Shown: one piece after another, positions 51,913-59,346 of the stretch
How positions within the stretch are numbered: the stretch's first letter is position 1
Layout of the letters: every line of letters begins with the position of its first letter
DNA from: Crossiella sp. CA-258035
Lineage (GTDB): Bacteria; Actinomycetota; Actinomycetes; Mycobacteriales; Pseudonocardiaceae
Reading direction: 5' to 3'
Assembly: GCF_030064675.1 (NCBI RefSeq)
Contig: NZ_CP116413.1
Span: 653,001 to 717,000 of the forward strand
DNA: 64,000 nucleotides
Notes under the pieces: model-generated
Told to the model about the DNA's origin: nothing
What the model saw: only the letters and a program-made list of their open reading frames with translations
The model's database searches: none
Translations under genes and position numbers: made by a program

Positions 51913-52380
51913 ATGCGGATACGGCCGGTCCACAGCACCGACGCCGCGGCCGTCAACGAGCTGCTCCACCAGCTGGGCTACCCGCAAGATGACGCCGCCG
52001 GGACCGCGGACCGGATCAAGAGCTGGGGTGCGGACCCGGCGGGCGCGGCCTATGTGGCGGAGGTGGACGGCGACCTGCTCGGCCTGGTCGCGGTGCACAC
52101 CTGCCCGTTCTTCGAGCGCCCCGGTTCCTGGGGCCGGATCGTGGCGCTGGTCGTCTCCGATCGGGCCCGCCGCCGACGCGTGGGCAGTCGGCTGGTCGCG
52201 GCGGCGGAGCTGTTCGCGGCCAGCCGGGGCTGCGTGCGGATGGAGGTCACCAGCGCGGACCGCCGGCTGGCCGCGCACGAGTTCTACCGGCGCCGCGGCT
52301 ACCTGAGCCAGACCGGGAGGTCGTCGCGGTTCCTGCGCGATCTCCCGGACGTCAGGCCTGGGCGGCCAGCTGCACCGTGA
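51913..52380 (+). CDS. GNAT acetyltransferase attached to vanHAX
   Basis: A 155-residue GNAT-fold protein: MRIRPVHSTDAAAVNELLHQ, IVALVVSDRARRRRVGSRLV (acetyl-CoA loop) and DRRLAAHEFYRRRGYL. The ATG at 51913 follows CAGGGGAAG. It lies 23 bases after vanX in the same direction, so it should be co-induced, and it overlaps the convergent vanS by 29 bases. An acetyltransferase is not part of the minimal resistance pathway; its substrate is unknown. Confidence 0.82.
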   Translation: MRIRPVHSTDAAAVNELLHQLGYPQDDAAGTADRIKSWGADPAGAAYVAEVDGDLLGLVAVHTCPFFERPGSWGRIVALVVSDRARRRRVGSRLVAAAELFAASRGCVRMEVTSADRRLAAHEFYRRRGYLSQTGRSSRFLRDLPDVRPGRPAAP

Positions 52381-53473
52381 CGCGGAGCCCACCCTCGGGG
52401 CGGGGGGTGAGGGTGAGGGTTCCGTCGTGCGCCTGGGTGATGCTCTTGACGATCGCCAGGCCGAGGCCGAGGCCGACTCCGGCGTGGTCGGCGCGGATGC
52501 GCTGGGTGCCGCGCTGGAACGGCTCGACCAGCGTGGACACCAGCTGGGCGGCCAGCTTCGGGCCGGTGTTCTCCACGGTGAGCACCACGGTCTTGGCGCC
52601 GGCACTGGTGCTGACCCACACGGTGCCCTGCTCGGGCAGGTTGTGCACGATCGCGTTGTGCACCAGGTTCGTGGTCAGCTGCAGCAGCAGCGCGTGTGAG
52701 CCGTTGGTGGGAGCGATGTCGCCGGAGGTCTCGATGGTGAGGCCGCGTTTCTCCGCGAGCGGGAGCAGCGTTTCGGTGGCTTCCTCCGCGACCAGGGACA
52801 GGTCGACGGCCTCCTTGGTGAAGGACCGCCGGTCGGCGCGGCTGAGCATGAGCAGCGCTTCGGTGAGGTCGATCGCCCTGGTGTTGACGAAGTGCAGGCG
52901 CTCGACCAGCTCTCTGGTGTCCGGGCTCGGATCGTTGCGGGCCACGTCGAGCAGGGTCTGCGTGATCGCCAGCGGGGTGCGCAGCTCGTGGGAGGCGTTG
53001 GCGGCGAACCGCTGCTGTTCGGCGACCTGGGCTTCCAGCCGGGCCAGCATGGTGTCGAAGGCGTCGGCGAGCTCGCGGAACTCGTCGTTGCGGCCCTCCA
53101 GCTGGATCCGGTGGGAGAGCGATCCGGTCGAGGCCAGGCGGGTGGCATTGGTGATCCGGGTCAGCGGGGCGAGCATGTGGCCGGCCAGGAACCAGCCGCC
53201 GAGCAGGCCGAACACCAGCAGGAACGCCATCGCTGCCTCCGCCTTCGGGGCGAAGGCGCGCTGGAGGGCGGCGCGGTCGGGGATGTGCGGCCCCATCCCG
53301 CCCGGCCCCGGGCCCGGTCCCCTGGGGATCTCGGGCAGCCGGATCACCTCGGGCACGTAACGCAGCAGGAACACCCACACGGCCGCGAGCAGCAGGGAGC
53401 CCGCGAACATGAGGAACCCGGCGTAGCTGAGGGTGAGTTTGAGGCGGACGCTCAACCCAGGCGTTCTATCCAC
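52352..53473 (-). CDS. vanS: Sensor histidine kinase VanS-like
   Basis: A 373-residue membrane kinase. Two membrane helices (about 15-37, and about 80-100 FLLVFGLLGGWFLAGHML) enclose a short external loop rich in Pro and Gly (PRGPGPGPGGMGPHIPDR), which may meet the inducing glycopeptide or cell-wall signal. HAMP, the H-box ANASHELRTPLAITQTLLDV and an ATPase domain with NLVHNAIVHN (N) and [14 protein letters not shown] (G2) follow. Translationally coupled to vanR by an 8-base overlap and convergent with the GNAT gene. Confidence 0.92.
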   Translation of the reverse strand: MDRTPGLSVRLKLTLSYAGFLMFAGSLLLAAVWVFLLRYVPEVIRLPEIPRGPGPGPGGMGPHIPDRAALQRAFAPKAEAAMAFLLVFGLLGGWFLAGHMLAPLTRITNATRLASTGSLSHRIQLEGRNDEFRELADAFDTMLARLEAQVAEQQRFAANASHELRTPLAITQTLLDVARNDPSPDTRELVERLHFVNTRAIDLTEALLMLSRADRRSFTKEAVDLSLVAEEATETLLPLAEKRGLTIETSGDIAPTNGSHALLLQLTTNLVHNAIVHNLPEQGTVWVSTSAGAKTVVLTVENTGPKLAAQLVSTLVEPFQRGTQRIRADHAGVGLGLGLAIVKSITQAHDGTLTLTPRPEGGLRVTVQLAAQA

Positions 53474-54161
53474 GGTCTGCTCCCGTGCGTTCGGTGTCTG
53501 GGTGAGTGTCGATGCGGTAGCCGACTCCGGGCACGGTGGCGATGATCCAGGGTTCGCCGAGCCGCTTGCGCAGGGCCGAGACGGTGATGCGCACGGCGTT
53601 GGTGAACGGGTCGGCGTTCTCGTCCCAGGCCCGCTCCAGCAGTTCCTCGGCGCTGACCACCCCGCCCTCGGCCGCGACCAGGACCTCGAGCACGGCGAAC
53701 TGCTTCCTGGTCAGCCCGACGTACCGGCCGTCCCGGTAGACCTCGCGGCGGAACGGGTCCAGCCGCAGTCCGGCGATCTCCCGCACGGGTGGCCGGAAGC
53801 GCGCCCGCCTGCGGTCGAGGGCGCGCAGGCGGAGCACGAGCTCGCGCAGCTCGAACGGCTTGGTGAGGTAGTCGTCGGCGCCGAGCTCGAACCCGGATGC
53901 CTTGTCGTCGATCCGGTCGGCGGCGGTGAGCATCAGGATCGGCATGCCGCTGCCGGAGGCGATGATGCGTTCGGCGATCTCGTCACCGGAAGGCCCCGGA
54001 ATGTCGCGGTCCAGGACGGCGATGTCATAAGTGTTGAGGCGCAACAGTTCCAGCGCGGTGTCGCCGTCACCGGCGATGTCGCCCGCGATCGCCTCGTGGC
54101 GCAGCCCGTCGCGGATGGCTTCTGCCATGAAGGGTTCGTCCTCGACGATCAACACGCGCAT
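53466..54161 (-). CDS. vanR: Response regulator VanR-like
   Basis: A 231-residue OmpR-family regulator: VLIVEDEPFMAEAI acidic pocket, DIAVLDRDIPGPSGDEIAER with the phospho-Asp, YLTKPFELRELVLRLRAL, and a winged-helix output domain (LTRKQFAVLEVLVAAEGG, VRITVSALRKRLGE, VPGVGYRI). It should bind the direct repeats before vanH and between itself and vanY, switching on D-Ala-D-Lac synthesis. vanR starts 23 bases from the repeat at 54184-54201. Confidence 0.93.
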   Translation of the reverse strand: MRVLIVEDEPFMAEAIRDGLRHEAIAGDIAGDGDTALELLRLNTYDIAVLDRDIPGPSGDEIAERIIASGSGMPILMLTAADRIDDKASGFELGADDYLTKPFELRELVLRLRALDRRRARFRPPVREIAGLRLDPFRREVYRDGRYVGLTRKQFAVLEVLVAAEGGVVSAEELLERAWDENADPFTNAVRITVSALRKRLGEPWIIATVPGVGYRIDTHPDTERTGADRG

Positions 54162-54183
54162 GCTCCGAAGCTACGAGCCCGCG

Positions 54184-54201
54184 CATATCGCCGGCATATC
54201 A
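54184..54201 (+). promoter_or_regulatory. VanR-box-like direct repeat between vanR and vanY
   Basis: CATATCG-CCGG-CATATCA, heptamers at an 11-bp step, followed by AAAAACC, TACGCGCTGG and CAAC. It aligns without gaps to the vanH upstream region, and both ATGs lie exactly 57 bases after the first heptamer. It could drive vanY and, in reverse, vanR. Confidence 0.65.
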
Positions 54202-54247
54202 AAAACCGCGTACGCGCTGGCAACGCGCCACGAAGTTGATTGGCGGT

Positions 54248-54745
54248 ATGACCTACCGCGAACCAGTGCGAACAGTCCTGCCGCGCGTCCTCGGCAAGGC
54301 GCACGGCGCTGTCCCCGACCCGGTGTCGGTCTTTGCCGACGAGGCGCCTGCCGTGGCCAACCTCGATCCCGGGCTGCTCGGCGCCCTGCGCCGGGCCGCG
54401 ACCGATGCCGCTGCCGACGGGATCACGATCTTCGTCAATGGTGGCTGGCGTTCTCCGGAGTACCAGGAGGAACTGCTGCGCAAGGCGGTCCTGAAGTACG
54501 GCTCGGCGGAGGAGGCCGCCCGGTGGGTGGCCACGCCCGAGACGTCCGCGCACGTGTCGGGGGACGCGGTGGACATCGGACCGCCCGCGGCCAGGGCGTG
54601 GCTGTCCGAGCACGGCGCCGGGTACGGGCTGTGCCAGATCTACCGCAACGAACCCTGGCACTTCGAGCTGCGCCCGGAAGCCGTCGATGGCGGCTGCCCG
54701 CCCATGTATGCCGACCCTTCGCACGATCCAAGGATGCGGCGGTGA
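54248..54745 (+). CDS. vanY: VanY-type D,D-carboxypeptidase (M15B)
   Basis: A 165-residue zinc carboxypeptidase that trims the terminal D-Ala from pentapeptide precursors, lowering glycopeptide binding sites. TSAHVSGDAVDIGP holds the SxHxxGxAxD zinc motif, EPWHFELRPE the catalytic Glu and third zinc His, and FVNGGWRSPEYQEELLRKAV precedes them. No signal peptide or membrane anchor is visible, so it is probably cytosolic unless the start is wrong. MTYREPVRT at the start resembles the vanH N-terminus. The ATG lacks a clear Shine-Dalgarno. Confidence 0.92.
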   Translation: MTYREPVRTVLPRVLGKAHGAVPDPVSVFADEAPAVANLDPGLLGALRRAATDAAADGITIFVNGGWRSPEYQEELLRKAVLKYGSAEEAARWVATPETSAHVSGDAVDIGPPAARAWLSEHGAGYGLCQIYRNEPWHFELRPEAVDGGCPPMYADPSHDPRMRR

Positions 54746-54855
54746 CCGGCGCGCGTGGCGTATCCCAGCCGGATCGGGTGTGTCCGGGGTCGGCCACCGT
54801 TTCGGGCCGGATCAGTCTGGTGGTTCTTGTGGGAGTTTGTTCGCGCATGTTCTTG

Positions 54856-54867
54856 TGAGAGCGCTCT
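54856..54867. promoter_or_regulatory. LacI-type operator before the GH2 gene
   Basis: TGAGAGCGCTCT contains the perfect palindrome AGAGCGCTCT (54858-54867), the core of actinobacterial LacI-family operators. It lies 25 bases before the GH2 start, where a bound repressor would block transcription until a sugar inducer appears. The same 10-mer is found at 22496-22505. Confidence 0.6.
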
Positions 54868-54892
54868 TGTGGTCTCTGGGCTGGAGGCGCGG

Positions 54893-57163
54893 ATGCGGCG
54901 TGCGGTGCTGGTGCTGGGTGTGGTCCTGACGACGCTGGTGGCCTTGCTGCCCGGTGCGGCCGGGGCACCGGGGAGTGCGGAGTGGCGGCCGGGGAAGCCG
55001 CCGATCAGCACCCCGTGGACCGGGCAGGTGGGGCCGGGCAACGCGTTGCCGGAGTACCCGCGGCCGCAGCTGACCCGGAGCGAGTGGTTGAACCTCAACG
55101 GGGTGTGGCAGTGGGCGCCCGCGCGCGAGGGGGAGGCGCCGCCGATCGGGCGTCGGCTGGACCGGGCGGTGCTGGTGCCGTTCGCGGTGGAGTCCGCGCT
55201 GTCCGGGGTGATGGAGCGGCACGAGCGGATGTGGTACCGGCGGGAGTTCCTGGTGCCGGAGGGGTGGCGGGGGCGGCGGGTGCAGCTGCACTTCGGCGCG
55301 GTGGACTGGCGGGCCGAGGTGTGGGTCAACGGGGTCAGGGCCGGTGCGCACACGGGCGGGTACACCGGGTTCTCCTTTGACATCACCGGGTTGTTGCGGG
55401 CGGGCGGCAACGAGGTGGTGGTGGGGGTGTTCGATCCCTCGGACGCGACCGGGATTCCGGTGGGCAAGCAGAGCCGGAACCCGGGCGGGGTGTACTACAC
55501 GGCGGCCTCCGGGATCTGGCAGACGGTGTGGCTGGAGCCGGTGCCCGAAGCCTATGTGTCCGAAGTGGACATCACGCCGGATGTGGCCGCTGGGCGGGTT
55601 TCCGTGCTCGCGCGGGCTTCGGGGCGGGCGGCGTTCCGAGTGGAAGTCGTGGTGCGGGACGGGGATCGGGTGGTCGGGCGGGGCAGCGGGCGGCCGGGGG
55701 CGGTGATTTCCGTTGCGATGCCAGGGGCCCGGCTGTGGAGTCCGGATGATCCGTTCCTGTACGGGGTGGAGGTTCGGCTCAACGGCGGGCAGGACGTGGT
55801 GGGCAGCTACTTCGGCATGCGGTCGGTGGGGCTGGGGGTGGTGGACGGCGTGACGCGGCCGCTGTTGAACGGGCGGTTCGTGTACCAGATGGGCACGCTG
55901 GACCAGGGGTACTGGCCGGACGGGATCTACACCGCGCCGACCGACGAGGCGTTGCGGTTCGACATCCAGGCGCACAAGGACCTGGGGTTCAACACGATTC
56001 GCAAGCACATCAAGGTGGAGCCCGCGCGGTGGTACTACTGGGCGGACCGGCTGGGACTGCTGGTGTGGCAGGACATGCCGTCGATGCCGCTGCACCTGGG
56101 CAGTCCCACGGCGGCGGCGCGGAGCAACTTCGAGGTCGAGCTGCGGGAGGTGTACGAGCAGCTGCGGTCGGTCACCTCGATCGTGCAGTGGGTGGTGTTC
56201 AACGAGAGCTGGGGGGAGTACGACTCGGCGCGGCTGGCCGGGCTGGTGCGCGGGTGGGACCCGGGCAGGCTGGTGAACGGGAACTCGGGATCTCCTTGCT
56301 GTGGCGGGGATTTTGTGGACGACCACATCTACGTGGGGCCGGGGAGCCCGCGGCCGCCGGCGGACGGGAAGGCCGCGGTGCTGGGGGAGTACGGCAGCGT
56401 CGGGGTGATGGTTCCCGGGCACGAGTGGGGACCGGGGCGCGGGGTCAGCGCGGAGATGAAGGCGGACGGGGCCGCGTTGGAGGCGCGGTACCTGGGAATG
56501 CTCGCGCAGGTGCAGAAACTGGCCAGGGAGCGGGGAAACTCGGCGGCGATCTTCACCCAGCTGACCGATGTGGAGGTTGAGGTCAACGGGCTCTACACCT
56601 ATGACCGGAAGGTGCTGAAGGTGGACCGGGAGCGGGTCCGGGCGGCGAATCTGGCTCTGTTGAGCGGGAAACCGGTGTTCGGTGCGGTGGACGTGCCGGT
56701 GGGGCCGGTGTCGTTGCAGGTGACCACGGAGGGTTTGCACGACCGGTACCTGCGGCACGCCGGGGGTGTGGCGCGGACGGATGTCGTTACCGGAGAAGGG
56801 GATCCGGGGCTCAAGGCGGACGCCACCTGGCGGGTGGTCGCGGGTCTGGCGGATCCGGCGTGCCGGTCGCTGGAGTCGGTGAACTTCCCCGGCGAGTTCC
56901 TGCGGCATCGCGGGGGTCGGGTCTACCGGGAAGGCGATGACGGGTCGGCGGGGTTCCGGGGCGCGGCGACCTGGTGCGCGCGGCCGGGGCTGGCCGGGGA
57001 CGGGGTGTCGTTCGAGTCGTGGGACCGGCCGGGGCGGTTCCTGCGGCACTACGGGGCGCTGATCTGGTTGGCGGACAACAGCGGCGACGCCGTGCCCGGC
57101 AACAACGCCGGACTGTTCAACCGGGACAGCACCTGGCGACTGACGCCGCCCTGGGCTGGGTGA
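54893..57163 (+). CDS. Secreted GH2 glycoside hydrolase with AbfB-like sugar-binding domain
   Basis: A 756-residue exported enzyme. The signal peptide (MRRAVLVLGVVLTTLVALLP) is followed by the GH2 jelly-roll (YRREFLVPEGWRGRRVQLHF, FSFDITGLLRAGGNEVVVGV), the Ig-like middle and the barrel, where VVFNESWGEY carries the acid/base Glu and VLGEYGSVG the probable nucleophile. The last ~150 residues form a beta-trefoil of the AbfB (arabinose-binding) type (YLRHAGGVAR, FLRHRGGRVYREG, FLRHYGALIW). Family 2 includes galactosidases, mannosidases and glucuronidases; the exact sugar is unclear. GGAGG precedes the ATG at 54893; a longer upstream frame would run through the LacI-type site. Confidence 0.9.
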   Translation: MRRAVLVLGVVLTTLVALLPGAAGAPGSAEWRPGKPPISTPWTGQVGPGNALPEYPRPQLTRSEWLNLNGVWQWAPAREGEAPPIGRRLDRAVLVPFAVESALSGVMERHERMWYRREFLVPEGWRGRRVQLHFGAVDWRAEVWVNGVRAGAHTGGYTGFSFDITGLLRAGGNEVVVGVFDPSDATGIPVGKQSRNPGGVYYTAASGIWQTVWLEPVPEAYVSEVDITPDVAAGRVSVLARASGRAAFRVEVVVRDGDRVVGRGSGRPGAVISVAMPGARLWSPDDPFLYGVEVRLNGGQDVVGSYFGMRSVGLGVVDGVTRPLLNGRFVYQMGTLDQGYWPDGIYTAPTDEALRFDIQAHKDLGFNTIRKHIKVEPARWYYWADRLGLLVWQDMPSMPLHLGSPTAAARSNFEVELREVYEQLRSVTSIVQWVVFNESWGEYDSARLAGLVRGWDPGRLVNGNSGSPCCGGDFVDDHIYVGPGSPRPPADGKAAVLGEYGSVGVMVPGHEWGPGRGVSAEMKADGAALEARYLGMLAQVQKLARERGNSAAIFTQLTDVEVEVNGLYTYDRKVLKVDRERVRAANLALLSGKPVFGAVDVPVGPVSLQVTTEGLHDRYLRHAGGVARTDVVTGEGDPGLKADATWRVVAGLADPACRSLESVNFPGEFLRHRGGRVYREGDDGSAGFRGAATWCARPGLAGDGVSFESWDRPGRFLRHYGALIWLADNSGDAVPGNNAGLFNRDSTWRLTPPWAG

Positions 57164-57247
57164 ACTGCGCCGACCAGGTGCTTTTCGCCGGTTCCACCGC
57201 GCACTTCCGTCACACTGGCCCGAGGCCGGGTGCGGGAGGGGGCGGTC

Positions 57248-58117
57248 GTGTTTCCGAAGTTCATGGACTGGCTGGACGGCTTCCTCGTCGACGAAGGCGC
57301 GCGCGGCATCGTGCGGGCCGCGCTGGGGCTGATGTCCTTCGGCGCGGTGCTCGGGGTGCTCTTCGGCAACACCGCGGTGCGCGCCGGGGTCATGATCGCC
57401 ACGATTCTGGTGGTGCTGGCGCTGATGGTGGCGCTGACCAGTGACCGGCGGCGGCTGGCCGGTGAGCTGGAGGAGCAGAAACACCTGGTCCGGGCCTACG
57501 GGGACGCGCTGTGGGAGCAGCACACCCGCAACTTCCGGGTGCTCAGCTGGGAGCAGACCGCCTACATCGAGGGCAACGGCGACACCCGCGAGTTCATCGT
57601 GATCCACGCGGTGATCGAGGGGCAGGACGCGCGGTTCCTCCGGCTGCGGTTCGGGCCGGGGTGGCCGCAGCCCAAGCGCTACCAGCGCAAGGTCTCGGTC
57701 AACGTGCGCAGCGTGGCGGTGGACGGGCGGGCCGGGACCCGGTTCAAGGTGACCAAGGACTGGATGCCGGACGGGCGGATCAGCGTGATGTCGCACTTCA
57801 CCACGCCGGCCGCGGTGGGCACCGACGTCCGGCTGCGGATGGAGTGGTTCTGGCCGGGCAAGAGCGTTCCGCTGACCATCCGGCGCAGCCCGGACGACTT
57901 CACCTTCCGGTTCGGCAACCCGGTCGAGCGGGCGGTGTACCGGGTGATCCTGCCGCTGGGCGCGAAGGTCTACTGGGAGCCGATCGGGTTCCGCATCGGC
58001 GACGGGGTGGCCACCGTGGACGTGGACGAGCAGGGCGAGCGCACCCAGATCACCGTGGACGTGCAGCGGATGCCGGTGAGCCGCAGGGTCGGCGTGCAGC
58101 TGGAGCTGAAGAAGTAG
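57248..58117 (+). CDS. Conserved membrane protein of unknown function
   Basis: A 289-residue protein not recognised by family. The N-terminal 70 residues have two hydrophobic segments (about 20-42 and 45-65, AALGLMSFGAVLGVLFG and VMIATILVVLALMVAL); a short coiled-coil-like stretch (DRRRLAGELEEQKHLVRAYG) leads to a ~200-residue soluble beta-rich domain with EQTAYIEGNGDTREFIVIHA and LPLGAKVYWEPIGFRIGDG. The GTG at 57248 follows GGGAGGG. A strong terminator follows, so this is a single-gene unit. Confidence 0.72.
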   Translation: MFPKFMDWLDGFLVDEGARGIVRAALGLMSFGAVLGVLFGNTAVRAGVMIATILVVLALMVALTSDRRRLAGELEEQKHLVRAYGDALWEQHTRNFRVLSWEQTAYIEGNGDTREFIVIHAVIEGQDARFLRLRFGPGWPQPKRYQRKVSVNVRSVAVDGRAGTRFKVTKDWMPDGRISVMSHFTTPAAVGTDVRLRMEWFWPGKSVPLTIRRSPDDFTFRFGNPVERAVYRVILPLGAKVYWEPIGFRIGDGVATVDVDEQGERTQITVDVQRMPVSRRVGVQLELKK

Positions 58118-58154
58118 CGAAGCCCGCTCCGGCTGGGCCAGGAGCGGGCTTCGC
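58117..58154 (+). terminator. Terminator after the membrane-protein gene
   Basis: GCGAAGCCCGCTCC (58117-58130) and GGAGCGGGCTTCGC (58141-58154) form a perfect 14-bp stem with a 10-base loop starting at the last base of the stop codon. Confidence 0.85.
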
Positions 58155-58354
58155 GAAGTCGTGGGGTGGCGTCTTACTCGTCGCCGTTCTCGCCACCGGT
58201 GTGGAGAACCACGGTGTTGCCTCCTGCGTCTGGGCCAGCTCCTGTGCGCGGGCCAAAGCGGCACTCTAGCCGGTGGCCGAGGGCAGGAAGTGGGCTGTGG
58301 ACGGGTTCTTCCGGGAAACGACACCCAATCGTGTGGGTCGACCAGCGGGAACCC

Positions 58355-59068
58355 TCAGTCGGCCGCACCAGAGCGGTAGACCAGACAGCCCCGCGCCTCC
58401 AGTTCGGCGATCCAGGACGGCTCGGCCGCCAGCGGGTTCCAGCGGAGGTCGAGTTTTTCCAGGGCCGGGGGCGGTGGCAGTTCTGTGGGCAGGGTGCGGA
58501 TGCCGTTGGCGCGCAGGTCGAGGTGGCGGAGGCGGGGCAGGGTCAGCAGGGTGGTGGGGAAAGCGCCGAGGTTGTTGTTGCGCAGCACCAGGGTGTGCAG
58601 GTCGGTGAGGCCGGGCAGTGGGGGGAGCTCGGTGAGGCGGTTGTTGTCGAGGTGGAGCTCGCGCAGGGCGCGGAGGTTGGTGAAGGACGCCGGCAGGGTG
58701 GCGGCCCGGTTGTTGTAGAGGCGGAGCTCGACCAGGTTGGCGAGGTTGCCCAGGGTGTCCGGGAACCGGGTGAGCTGCTGGTGCGTCAGGTTCAGGTAGC
58801 GGAGGTTGGTGAGGTCCCCCAGGGAGTCGGGGACCTCGGTCAGCTGGCCGTCGCTGGCGTAGAGGAACTGCAGGTTCGACAGGTTGCCGAGGGTGGCCGG
58901 CAGGGCGCGGAGCCGGTTGTGACCCAGGTCCAGGATGCGCAGGGCGGACTGCTCCCCGAGGGTGTCCGGGATGTGCTCCAGGGCGTTCTCGTGCAGGTAG
59001 AGCTCGGTGAGGTCCGGGGGCAGCGGGGGGACCGCGGTGAGCTCGCGGTGGCCCAGGTTGAGGATCAC
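58355..59068 (-). CDS. Leucine-rich-repeat protein
   Basis: A 237-residue protein made almost wholly of about nine leucine-rich repeats of ~23 residues (pattern LRxLDLxxNxLxxLPxTLGxL), for example LRILDLGHNRLRALPATLGN and LRELHLDNNRLTELPPL. A short cap ends WIAELEARGCLVYRSGAAD. No signal peptide, kinase, ligase or nuclease domain is fused. Such bacterial LRR proteins bind other proteins; the partner is unknown. The GTG at 59068 begins the first repeat. It lies alone between the terminator at 58154 and a tRNA-like gene. Confidence 0.88.
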   Translation of the reverse strand: MILNLGHRELTAVPPLPPDLTELYLHENALEHIPDTLGEQSALRILDLGHNRLRALPATLGNLSNLQFLYASDGQLTEVPDSLGDLTNLRYLNLTHQQLTRFPDTLGNLANLVELRLYNNRAATLPASFTNLRALRELHLDNNRLTELPPLPGLTDLHTLVLRNNNLGAFPTTLLTLPRLRHLDLRANGIRTLPTELPPPPALEKLDLRWNPLAAEPSWIAELEARGCLVYRSGAAD

Positions 59069-59222
59069 AGGTTCTTGATAATCGAAAAGTTCGACCCCGT
59101 GGGAGAGCGGGTAGTACTGGTTGGTAGGCTCCTCCGCGCGAAGTGGCGGAAGTCACCGGGGAAAACCGCGTAAGCGCCGAATACCCCGTGCGTCTCCACC
59201 GTTGTACACAGCAGAACAGCAA

Positions 59223-59307
59223 GGCAACCGTCGCCCGCCGAAGGGTTAGGGCCGGTCATGAGTGCCGCCTTCATAAGCCGCACAGGGTTCGACTCCCTCG
59301 GTTGCCA
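59223..59307 (+). ncRNA. tRNA-like RNA gene with atypical cloverleaf
   Basis: GGCAACCG (59223-59230) pairs perfectly with CGGTTGCC (59299-59306) as an 8-bp acceptor, followed by A. A canonical T-arm AGGG-TTCGACT-CCCT (59284-59298) and a D-arm-like GCCC/GGGC (59233-59252) are present. The third arm is odd: GCCGC/GCCGC (59264-59281) with one mismatch and an 8-base loop CTTCATAA resembling the Met loop CTCATAA, plus about 11 extra bases before it. A promoter-like TTCGAC-N16-TAGTAC (59090-59117) lies upstream and a terminator directly downstream. It could be a decayed tRNA, an unusual functional tRNA or the tail of a longer RNA. Confidence 0.5.
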
Positions 59308-59310
59308 CTC

Positions 59311-59345
59311 GAAACGCCCCTTGGCCTCCCGCCAGGGGGCGTTTC
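59311..59345. terminator. Terminator between the tRNA-like RNA and pucR-type gene
   Basis: GAAACGCCCC (59311-59320) and GGGGCGTTTC (59336-59345) form a perfect 10-bp stem, extended by TGGC/GCCA inside. It can serve the tRNA-like gene on the plus strand and the convergent PucR-type gene on the minus strand. Confidence 0.8.
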
Positions 59346-59346
59346 C

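Noticed and set aside
48914-54745. Glycopeptide biosynthetic cluster
   Set aside because: Only resistance and regulatory genes are present; no NRPS, P450 or glycosyltransferase genes are visible.
54812-58324. A 1170-codon open frame on the minus strand
   Set aside because: It is antisense to the GH2 and membrane-protein genes, translates to Arg/Pro/His-rich low-complexity sequence and has no domain; it is a high-GC shadow.
58174-58368. Small minus-strand frame with a TGGENGDE tail, considered as a peptide precursor
   Set aside because: No ribosome site, no maturation enzyme nearby, and the region lies between a terminator and the 3' end of the LRR gene.
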